Shown here piece after piece: positions 5,748 to 11,330 of a stretch of DNA of 57,963 nt. This DNA comes from Candidatus Gastranaerophilales bacterium (GTDB lineage: Bacteria; Cyanobacteriota; Vampirovibrionia; Gastranaerophilales; Gastranaerophilaceae): assembly GCA_944325075.1 (NCBI GenBank), contig CALUYU010000004.1, forward strand, positions 1 to 57,963, written 5' to 3'. The notes beneath the pieces are model-generated. The model saw only the letters and a program-made list of their open reading frames with translations, searched no databases and was not told the origin of the DNA. The position numbers and the translations under genes were made by a program. Position 1 is the stretch's first letter. Each line of letters opens with the position of its first letter.

Positions 5748-6863
5748 TTGTTCCATGGCCATTACGGCAAATTCTTTGTGTCGGGACGCAGATATAGACA
5801 CATTTTTAAGAAATTATGTTGGGGTAGAAACCACAACCTACAAAAAGCTATTTCTTATGCATCTCGGACAGCGACGCGTCATGTAAGAGGGGACTTAGAA
5901 ATAATAAAAAAAAATGATATTGAGGCCTGCAAAAACAACTGTAATCCTGAACTCGCAGCTCCTCTTGCTACCGACGTAAAGGAGGCTTACAAAGGAGGGG
6001 GCTCGCAGAGTATTTCAGGAGCTTGCCACCGACAAAAATGTGCGACAATCTGCACTGTATCAGGAAAAGAAGTATTAGATAAAGTAGGTTGGGCTTTCAG
6101 CCCAACAATGAAATTATGTTGGGGTAGAAACCACAACCTACAAAAAGCTATTTCTTATGCATCTCGGAAAGCGACGCGTCATGTAAGAGGGGACTTAGTC
6201 CCCGCATTCACCCTCGCGGAAGTTCTTATAACCCTTGGCATAATCGGGATTGTTGCGGCTATGACTTTGCCTGCGCTAATAAATAACGCAAATAATGCCC
6301 AATATAAAGCACAGCTTCAAAAGGCCTATAGTGTAATACAGCAGGCACTGATGAGACTGAATACAGATCAAGGATTTATTGCAACTCAGGAGAGCTATGA
6401 TATGCATAAATTTGCCCCGGCTATAAAAAAGTATTTAGTTCAGGGTAAAGACTGCGGGATGGCAGATTGCAAAGGTAATGGCACAGACGATGATTGGGGA
6501 TTGTTGCTTTCCAATATATATATAACATATAATGGAAATAAAGGATATAACGCAAACTTTGATGAAGGACAGTCAATACTTGCTAATGGAATGTTTATAA
6601 TGATAGATAACGACGGGCTCAATCCGATATGTATATCAGTTGATATAAACGGATATTACAAAAGACCAAACCGTTTTGGCTATGACGTATTTATGTTTCA
6701 AATTGATAACAAAACCGGTAAACTTCTTCCTATGGGTATGGATGGAACCAGGTATCCCTATTCTCAATTCTGCTCAACTACTTCAACATCAAATAGAAAT
6801 GGTCTGGGCTGCACTATAAAGGCCATAACTGACCCTAATTATTTCAGGAATCTTCCCAAATAA
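5748..6863 (+). CDS. Type IV prepilin-like protein 1, long repeat-built leader, phase-off
   Basis: The open frame covers 371 codons, but its only local start is a TTG without a ribosome site. The intended start is probably ATG 5680, one G-tract slip away. The prepilin signal AFTLAEVLITLGIIGIVAAMTLP has F1 at base 6207 and Glu at +5; the residue before F is Ala, not the usual Gly. The mature pilin is about 218 residues. The leader contains two copies of a block read as KLCWGRNHNLQKAISYASR, plus a block read as NPELAAPLATDVKEAYKGGG. All are translations of dispersed repeats that prepilin peptidase would remove. Unlike the other four family members it lacks the DDYPW C-terminus. It would be an inner-membrane-anchored subunit of a pilus or secretion fibre. 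Confidence 0.75.
   Translation: MFHGHYGKFFVSGRRYRHIFKKLCWGRNHNLQKAISYASRTATRHVRGDLEIIKKNDIEACKNNCNPELAAPLATDVKEAYKGGGSQSISGACHRQKCATICTVSGKEVLDKVGWAFSPTMKLCWGRNHNLQKAISYASRKATRHVRGDLVPAFTLAEVLITLGIIGIVAAMTLPALINNANNAQYKAQLQKAYSVIQQALMRLNTDQGFIATQESYDMHKFAPAIKKYLVQGKDCGMADCKGNGTDDDWGLLLSNIYITYNGNKGYNANFDEGQSILANGMFIMIDNDGLNPICISVDINGYYKRPNRFGYDVFMFQIDNKTGKLLPMGMDGTRYPYSQFCSTTSTSNRNGLGCTIKAITDPNYFRNLPK
5941..6051 (+). repeat. Dispersed repeat C, copy 1 (HPEL-type element)
   Basis: Begins GTAATCCTGAACTCGCAG and runs to TGCGACAATCTGCAC. Related copies lie at 9091-9185 (+), 52431-52531 (-) and, shortened, 48400-48447 (-), with a decayed piece at about 8745-8805. The CATCCTGAAC...TTTCAGGA core is a palindrome-like dispersed element. 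Every full copy is open in the frame of the prepilin leader that contains it. Confidence 0.7.
6084..6106 (+). repeat. Palindromic repeat A (GTTGGGCT-TTC-AGCCCAAC), copy 1
   Basis: GTAGGTTGGGCTTTCAGCCC followed by AAC contains a perfect 8-bp inverted repeat. Exact copies lie on the minus strand at 40781-40803 and 48353-48375. A variant (GTTGGGGT-AGAA-ACCCCAAC) lies at 52561-52584. All sit in or beside prepilin leaders and are read as VGWAFSPT or VGWGFYPN. Confidence 0.75.
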
Positions 6864-7034
6864 AATATTTGCCGGAATTAAAACTATGCTCATTAGGCAT
6901 TATTAATAATTCAATATAAGTATTTGCTATTTTTTAAAAATAAATGATAATAATAATATAAGGAAAGATATAAATAGTTAAAATTTGCAATCTTCCTGTT
7001 ATATAGTAATTTCAAATTATCAAAAAGAAAAAAT

Positions 7035-7634
7035 ATGCATAAAAATAAAATAGATATCCACGAATTTTTAAAGCACATGGAATCCGGAGAAGCCATAGAA
7101 AACGACTCGGCAATGCTTAATTATTTTCACGAAATGAGTCAGGAGGCCCTAAAAATAACGATGGAACTTAACAATAAATACCACACTCCGGAAGAAATTG
7201 TAGAAATTTTCTCAAAACTTACCGGGAAAGAAGTGGATAAAAGTTTCAGATTATTTCCTCCATTTTACACGGATTGCGGTAAAAATATCACACTTGGGAA
7301 AAATGTATTTATTAACTGCGGTTGTAAATTTCAGGATCAAGGCGGAATTTATATAGGCGATGGATGTTTGCTTGGGCATAATGTTATAATTACTACATTA
7401 AATCACAAAATAGAGCCTTCAAAAAGGCAATCTCTTATACCCAAACCGGTAAAAATAGAGAAAAATGTATGGGTAGGCTCCGGAGTAACAATTCTTCCCG
7501 GAGTGACAATAGGTGATAATTCCGTAATCGGTGCAGGAAGCGTTGTTGTCAAAGATATTCCGGCAAATACAATCGCCGTTGGTAATCCTTGCAAAGTTTT
7601 GAGAAGTATAGAAAGTGAGGTTGGTAATGTATAA
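7035..7634 (+). CDS. Sugar O-acetyltransferase (maltose/galactoside acetyltransferase family)
   Basis: 199 residues, the usual family length. An N-terminal helical region (about 1-75) precedes a left-handed beta-helix of hexapeptide repeats (ITLGKNVFINCGC, IYIGDGCLLGHNV, VKIEKNVWVGSGVTILPGVTIGDNSVIGAGSVVVKDIPANTIAVGNPCKVL). The catalytic His is in ITTLNHKIEP. It would transfer acetyl from acetyl-CoA to a sugar hydroxyl, in the cytoplasm as a trimer. The ribosome site before ATG 7035 is weak. Its stop overlaps the ATG of the next gene by 8 bases, so the two are co-translated. Confidence 0.88.
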   Translation: MHKNKIDIHEFLKHMESGEAIENDSAMLNYFHEMSQEALKITMELNNKYHTPEEIVEIFSKLTGKEVDKSFRLFPPFYTDCGKNITLGKNVFINCGCKFQDQGGIYIGDGCLLGHNVIITTLNHKIEPSKRQSLIPKPVKIEKNVWVGSGVTILPGVTIGDNSVIGAGSVVVKDIPANTIAVGNPCKVLRSIESEVGNV

Positions 7635-8655
7635 AAAGCTATTTACATTTATAGCGGCAATAATTTTATTTATAGGAGGTACAACTATGAGCATGGCAAA
7701 AAGCAATGAATGGGATAAAACATTCCCTAAAAGTGACAAAGTTGATGTAAAAAAAGTAAACTTTAAAAACCGTTACGGGATTGAACTTACCGGGGATTTA
7801 TACACACCCAAAAAGAAATCAGAAGAAAAACTTGCAGCAATAGCTGTTGCGGGGCCGTTTGGAGCAGTAAAAGAACAAGCCTCCGGATTATACGCGCAAA
7901 CAATGGCCGAAAAAGGGTTTATAACATTGGCTTTTGATCCTTCATATACAGGTGAAAGCGGAGGGGAACCAAGAAATGTTTCATCTCCGGAGATTAATAC
8001 GGAAGATTTTAGTGCTGCCGTTGATTTTTTGAGCAATCAACCAGATGTTAATCCTGATAAAATAGGTATTATAGGAATTTGTGGATTTGGAGGATTCGGC
8101 CTAAATGCAGCGGCTATTGATACAAGAATTAAAGCAACAGTTACAGTAACAATGTATGATATGACACGTGTTACTGCTAACGGTTATTTTGATGCAATGG
8201 ATGAAAAAGCCCGTTATGAGTTAAAAGAATCTCTAAATAAACAAAGAACAGAAGACTTTAAAAACGGTACTTATGCGAAAGCTTCTGGTTTGCCAGAGAA
8301 GTTGACCGGAGACGAGCCTCAATTTGTTAAAGATTATTACGGTTATTACAAAACTCCGCGCGGTTTCCATAAACGTTCTATAAATTCTAACGGAAACTGG
8401 AATACAACAGCATCTCTGGCCTTAATTAACATGCCAATCTTAGCATACAGTGATGAAATTCATAATGCCGTTTTGATGATCCACGGAGAAAAAGCCCATA
8501 GCAGATACTTTAGTGAAGATGCATTTAAAAAACTTAAAGGAGACAATAAAGAACTCTTAATTGTTGACGGGGCCAATCACGTTGATTTATATGATAATCT
8601 GGAAAAAATTCCGTTCGATAAAATCGAAAACTTCTTTAAAACTTATTTAAAATAA
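7627..8655 (+). CDS. Secreted dienelactone-hydrolase-like alpha/beta hydrolase
   Basis: 342 residues from ATG 7627, which overlaps the previous stop (ATGTATAA) and has GAGGTTGG upstream. A signal peptide or anchor (KLFTFIAAIILFIGGTTMSMA) comes first. The alpha/beta hydrolase core shows the nucleophile elbow GICGFG with Cys152 in place of Ser, as in dienelactone hydrolases, and a late His in DGANHVDLYD. Substrate unknown; with the acetyltransferase upstream, a role in sugar-ester turnover at the envelope is possible but only inferred. A good terminator follows. Confidence 0.8.
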   Translation: MYKKLFTFIAAIILFIGGTTMSMAKSNEWDKTFPKSDKVDVKKVNFKNRYGIELTGDLYTPKKKSEEKLAAIAVAGPFGAVKEQASGLYAQTMAEKGFITLAFDPSYTGESGGEPRNVSSPEINTEDFSAAVDFLSNQPDVNPDKIGIIGICGFGGFGLNAAAIDTRIKATVTVTMYDMTRVTANGYFDAMDEKARYELKESLNKQRTEDFKNGTYAKASGLPEKLTGDEPQFVKDYYGYYKTPRGFHKRSINSNGNWNTTASLALINMPILAYSDEIHNAVLMIHGEKAHSRYFSEDAFKKLKGDNKELLIVDGANHVDLYDNLEKIPFDKIENFFKTYLK

Positions 8656-8680
8656 GAATAATCTACAACTTACACAAAAA

Positions 8681-8710
8681 ACAAGCGGGAAGGATGATTT
8701 TCCCGCTTGT
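8681..8710 (+). terminator. Intrinsic terminator after the hydrolase gene
   Basis: ACAAGCGGGAA (8681-8691) pairs exactly with TTCCCGCTTGT (8700-8710) around an 8-base loop; a short T-containing tail follows. Confidence 0.75.
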
Positions 8711-8727
8711 TTCGTAATTTTTCAGTT

Positions 8728-8805
8728 TGTAGGCTCCCCGAAATACTCTGCACATCCTACCCTTGCAAGCCTCCTTACAATCGAGCCGCAATGTCAGGAT
8801 GACAA
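8728..8805 (-). repeat. Decayed inverted copy of dispersed repeat C
   Basis: On the minus strand this stretch resembles parts of repeat C: TTGTAAGGAGGCTTGCAAGG and GAGTATTTCGGGGAGCC, with GTCATCCTGACAT at one end. It lies between genes and is not open, unlike the copies inside prepilin leaders. Confidence 0.5.
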
Positions 8806-8851
8806 GTTTAGTTTTTATGGAATTTGTGATATAAGGCCCTAATTTTTGGGA

Positions 8852-8880
8852 TTGAAAGTCTTTCTACAATATGCTATAAT
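8852..8880 (+). promoter_or_regulatory. Sigma-70 promoter of prepilin gene 2
   Basis: TTGAAA (8852-8857), 17-base spacer, TATAAT (8875-8880), then AAAAGGAGG and ATG 8913. Confidence 0.7.
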
Positions 8881-8912
8881 TAAAAATATAAAATAAAAGG
8901 AGGAACGTGAAT

Positions 8913-8963
8913 ATGCTAAAATTCAATTATAGTGCGAATTTCCCTGATAGGGGGGGGGGCTAA
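8913..8963 (+). other. Leader ORF of prepilin 2 with G10 tract (out of frame)
   Basis: ATG 8913, with AAAAGGAGG upstream, encodes MLKFNYSANFPDR and enters a run of 10 G (8950-8959), ending at TAA 8961-8963. With 9 or 12 G it would join the pilin frame. At 10 G a GTG at 8932, without a ribosome site, happens to be in frame with the pilin, so low-level expression is conceivable. Confidence 0.7.
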
Positions 8964-9924
8964 GCTACACCTAAAATCGTTGTCCCATGGCCATTACGGC
9001 AAATTCTTTGTGTCGGGACATCGATATAGACACATTTTTAAGTATTTTAAAATTAATAAAAAAAATGATATCGGGGCCTGCAAAAACAATTGTCATCCTG
9101 AACTCGCAGCTTCTCTTGCTGCCGACGTAAAGGAGGCTTACAAGGGAGTGGGCTCACAGAGTATTTCAGGAGCTTGCCACCTGCAAGAATATACAGATTT
9201 TAATCACAAGGTCGCGTTTACCCTCGCTGAAATCCTTATAACCCTTGGCATAATCGGTATTGTTGCTGCGATGACTTTACCAACACTTATTGGTAAATAC
9301 CAAAAATCTGTGGTGAGCGCAAGAAACAAAAAATTTGTAAGTTCAATAAATCAGGCAATACTAACGTCAACAGTTTATAACGGAGAACCCTCAACCTGGA
9401 CTAAACAAATTGCATTTGGAAATCCCGAAGCATTATATAATTGGTTTAATCAATACATTGCACAGTACATGAAAATATTGAAAGATTGCAGCAAAAATTC
9501 AGTGGAATGTATAGGAGAATACAAATACTGTGACCTTACAGATTGCAGGAAAGCAACATACCTAGGAACAGTCGGTGTTTTTTATATTTTGAATGATGGA
9601 AGTTTAATTAGTGCCGTAACCGGCGGAGGAAGAGATGAAAACAATATGACCAATACACTTACCCTTCATATCAAGTTTGATGCAAACGGTTATACAGGTC
9701 CAAATCAATTAGGCCAGGATATATTCTCTTACAGACTATCAATTAATAATAAAAAATTCTATATAACATGCGATACGCATAAGAATAAAACCGGAGGAAG
9801 CATTAGTATTGATAACAACCGCCAAACATTAATTGAAAGCTGCAGGACTAACCCGCAGACATGCTCGTGTCTGTTAATGAAAGATAATTTTGAATTCAAA
9901 GATGACTACCCGTTTAAACTATAA
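8932..9924 (+). CDS. Type IV prepilin-like protein 2, repeat-built leader, phase-off from its ATG
   Basis: 330 codons from GTG 8932; the better start, ATG 8913, is out of frame because of the G10 tract. The prepilin signal AFTLAEILITLGIIGIVAAMTLP has F1 at base 9217, Glu+5 and Ala at -1. The mature protein is about 235 residues, has several Cys pairs and ends in FKDDYPFKL, a variant of the DDYPW tail shared by prepilins 3-5. The leader (about 95-102 residues) is collinear with that of prepilin 1 except that it lacks the two 88-bp blocks. Role: probably a pilus or pseudopilus subunit; no assembly ATPase or PilC lies in this window. Confidence 0.75.
   Translation: MRISLIGGGAKLHLKSLSHGHYGKFFVSGHRYRHIFKYFKINKKNDIGACKNNCHPELAASLAADVKEAYKGVGSQSISGACHLQEYTDFNHKVAFTLAEILITLGIIGIVAAMTLPTLIGKYQKSVVSARNKKFVSSINQAILTSTVYNGEPSTWTKQIAFGNPEALYNWFNQYIAQYMKILKDCSKNSVECIGEYKYCDLTDCRKATYLGTVGVFYILNDGSLISAVTGGGRDENNMTNTLTLHIKFDANGYTGPNQLGQDIFSYRLSINNKKFYITCDTHKNKTGGSISIDNNRQTLIESCRTNPQTCSCLLMKDNFEFKDDYPFKL
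9091..9185 (+). repeat. Dispersed repeat C, copy 2
   Basis: Begins TGTCATCCTGAACTCGCAGC and ends near GAGCTTGCCACCTGC. It is nearly the same as 5941-6035 and read in the same frame (HPELAASLAADVKEAYKG). Confidence 0.7.
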
Positions 9925-9952
9925 TTACAATTTAAAATAAACGGGCTGAAAT

Positions 9953-10612
9953 CTATTTCTGCTTATTTGAATGTTTTTCTGGAAGCAATAAACCGCCAAG
10001 ACTTAAAATAAGCACTACTATTGATGCAATAAATTTATATCTTGAACTTGGCAGGTCATCTCCATTTTTATCGTGGACCTTTATAATCTTCCCCTCCGGA
10101 GAATAAGTCACATAAAAAACATCTTTAGTTGCCGGATCCTTAAGGATGCTGGATTCAAGCTTATTATCGCCATTATACACATTTATAAAATTAAGCCTTT
10201 TCCCGTCAGCTTTACGTTCAATATTCCCCATTACAGTAGTGTGCCCGTGTTCCATAAAACGGGTATGGCTATATTTAAAGTCAGGAGTCTCTTTATAAAG
10301 ACTGTCATGATGCTCGTTAAAAACATATGTTTTATCGCCCATTGTTGAAAGACTTTCTTCCGAATGCACAGAACTATCAAAGTATGAGTTTTTAAAATTC
10401 CTCATATCAGAAAACCTGGAATCCTCCTCACAACTGCTTAAAGTTGTCATGCCAGACAACGCAATAAGCGCAGGTACCAGCTTAACTGCCGGAACATGTG
10501 AATAAGAGTTTGAATAATTTTGCGGCAATTTATCCTCTTTTGACCGCTGTCCGAATACAGGCATTCGAACTGAACTATTTACACGGATATTCGACAAACT
10601 ATCAATTTTCAT
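9953..10612 (-). CDS. Envelope protein of unknown function with C-terminal membrane anchor
   Basis: 219 residues from ATG 10612 (GAAAGG lies upstream; a longer frame to 10642 exists). The N-terminal segment has a hydrophobic stretch ending in LSSCEED near residue 60, which resembles a lipobox but sits unusually far from the start. A polar domain with repeated strand-like segments follows (FNEHHDSLYKE, GHTTVMGNIERKADGK). A C-terminal transmembrane helix (FIASIVVLILSLGGLLLP) and a short basic tail close the protein. No family recognised. Confidence 0.55.
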   Translation of the reverse strand: MKIDSLSNIRVNSSVRMPVFGQRSKEDKLPQNYSNSYSHVPAVKLVPALIALSGMTTLSSCEEDSRFSDMRNFKNSYFDSSVHSEESLSTMGDKTYVFNEHHDSLYKETPDFKYSHTRFMEHGHTTVMGNIERKADGKRLNFINVYNGDNKLESSILKDPATKDVFYVTYSPEGKIIKVHDKNGDDLPSSRYKFIASIVVLILSLGGLLLPEKHSNKQK

Positions 10613-10711
10613 TTGGGGTAACCTTTCTTTAACTAAATACATTTAATATAATTAAATAATATAATAAAAAAAATTGCTGGTTTATAAAGTTATATTAAAT
10701 TTACAAAAGGG

Positions 10712-10740
10712 TTGACAAATATACCTATATAGGGTATATT
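10712..10740 (+). promoter_or_regulatory. Promoter of the metallothionein gene
   Basis: TTGACA (10712-10717), exact 17-base spacer and TATATT (10735-10740): a near-consensus strong promoter. A CsoR-like operator fills the spacer. Confidence 0.8.
10721..10737. promoter_or_regulatory. CsoR-type operator 1, between -35 and -10
   Basis: ATACCTATATAGGGTAT has the dyad TACC...GGGTA typical of CsoR-family operators (TACCC-N-GGGTA style). Its position inside the promoter means that a bound repressor would block RNA polymerase. Confidence 0.7.
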
Positions 10741-10754
10741 ATAAGTATAGAAAG

Positions 10755-10771
10755 ATACCCGGTATGGGTAT
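10755..10771. promoter_or_regulatory. CsoR-type operator 2, downstream of -10
   Basis: ATACCCGGTATGGGTAT is a second TACCC...GGGTA dyad, 34 bases (about three helical turns) from the first. Two sites of the same type suggest cooperative or double-tetramer repression. Confidence 0.7.
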
Positions 10772-10789
10772 ATGAAAAGGAGGTTTTAT

Positions 10790-10912
10790 ATGGCAAAATG
10801 TTCAAACCCGCACTGTAAATGCGAAAACTGCACTTGCGGAGACAATTGTACTTGTACTGAAGATAAATGCAATTGCCCGCCGGAATGCAGTACTACTGAA
10901 AAGAAAAAATAA
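10790..10912 (+). CDS. Bacterial metallothionein-like peptide (40 aa, 10 Cys)
   Basis: A 40-residue protein too small for most gene finders, with AAAAGGAGG upstream of ATG 10790. It starts MAKCSNPHCKCENCTCGDNC and has Cys at 4, 9, 11, 14, 16, 20, 22, 27, 29 and 33. The CxC and CxxC spacing, with one His at 8 and no aromatic residues, is typical of small metal-thiolate cluster proteins. It should bind several Cu(I), Zn or Cd ions in the cytoplasm. Two CsoR-type operators in its promoter and a csoR gene 60 bases downstream point to copper control. I cannot say which metal it stores in the cell. Confidence 0.85.
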   Translation: MAKCSNPHCKCENCTCGDNCTCTEDKCNCPPECSTTEKKK

Positions 10913-10923
10913 TAATCTTAAAG

Positions 10924-10955
10924 AGAAAGGCAGTCCACCTGCCCTTTCTTTTTTT
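10924..10955 (+). terminator. Intrinsic terminator between metallothionein and csoR
   Basis: AGAAAGG-CAG (10924-10933) pairs with CTGCCCTTTCT (10939-10949) with one bulged base, followed by seven more T. Confidence 0.75.
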
Positions 10956-10972
10956 AATGTTATAATAGATTT

Positions 10973-11269
10973 ATGGAAGAAAATAATATAAATTCAAATC
11001 ATAAACATCCAAGCCACAAAAAAGAACTGGCAAGATTAAACCGGGCAATAGGGCAGCTTCAGGGAATAAAGAAAATGATTGAAGAACAAAGGTATTGTCC
11101 TGAAATAATCGTGCAGTTAAAAGCTGTTCGATCTGCAATCAAGCATATTGAAAGTAATATTTTAAAAACCCACTTGGAAAATTGTGTGGTGGACTCATTT
11201 TCTAATCCTGAAGAGGCAAAACAAAAAATACTGGAGATAAAAAATTTGCTGGACAAAATGCAAAATTAG
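10973..11269 (+). CDS. csoR: CsoR-family copper-sensing repressor
   Basis: 98 residues, all-helical DUF156/CsoR fold. The Cu(I) ligand set is visible as C42, H67 and C71 (YCPEI ... THLENC). Its spacing is identical to the Cys-His-Cys site of Mycobacterium tuberculosis CsoR (C36, H61, C65), which favours copper over the nickel (RcnR) or formaldehyde (FrmR) branches. A His-rich N-terminal tail (NHKHPSHK) precedes helix 1. It should repress the metallothionein promoter until Cu(I) releases it. There is no Shine-Dalgarno; TATAAT (10961-10966) ends six bases before ATG 10973, so the message may be leaderless or reached by read-through. Confidence 0.88.
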   Translation: MEENNINSNHKHPSHKKELARLNRAIGQLQGIKKMIEEQRYCPEIIVQLKAVRSAIKHIESNILKTHLENCVVDSFSNPEEAKQKILEIKNLLDKMQN

Positions 11270-11330
11270 TTACAGATATATAATCTGCCCCCTCCTCACC
11301 ATCTGAATTGGCTATAGGAAATTAAATGAC

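Larger units (their letters stand above)
5811..6198 (+). repeat. 88-bp direct repeats exactly 300 bp apart inside prepilin leader 1
   Basis: The block 5811-5898 recurs at 6111-6198 with one visible mismatch (CTCGGACAG versus CTCGGAAAG). The offset is 300 bp, a multiple of three, so both copies are read in the same frame. Compared with prepilin gene 2, whose leader is otherwise collinear, the first copy looks inserted after CACATTTTTAAG. Recombination between copies would delete exactly 100 codons without breaking the frame. A further copy lies on the other strand at about 48299-48352. Confidence 0.85.

Noticed and set aside
5811-6198. Possible CRISPR-like array because of spaced identical repeats
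   Set aside because: Only two 88-bp copies with 212 bases between them, read as protein and lying inside a pilin leader. No regular short repeats and no cas genes.
9953-10642. Ordinary lipoprotein call for the 219-residue envelope protein
   Set aside because: The LSSC motif is near residue 60, too far from the start for a standard signal peptide II, and there is a C-terminal membrane span.
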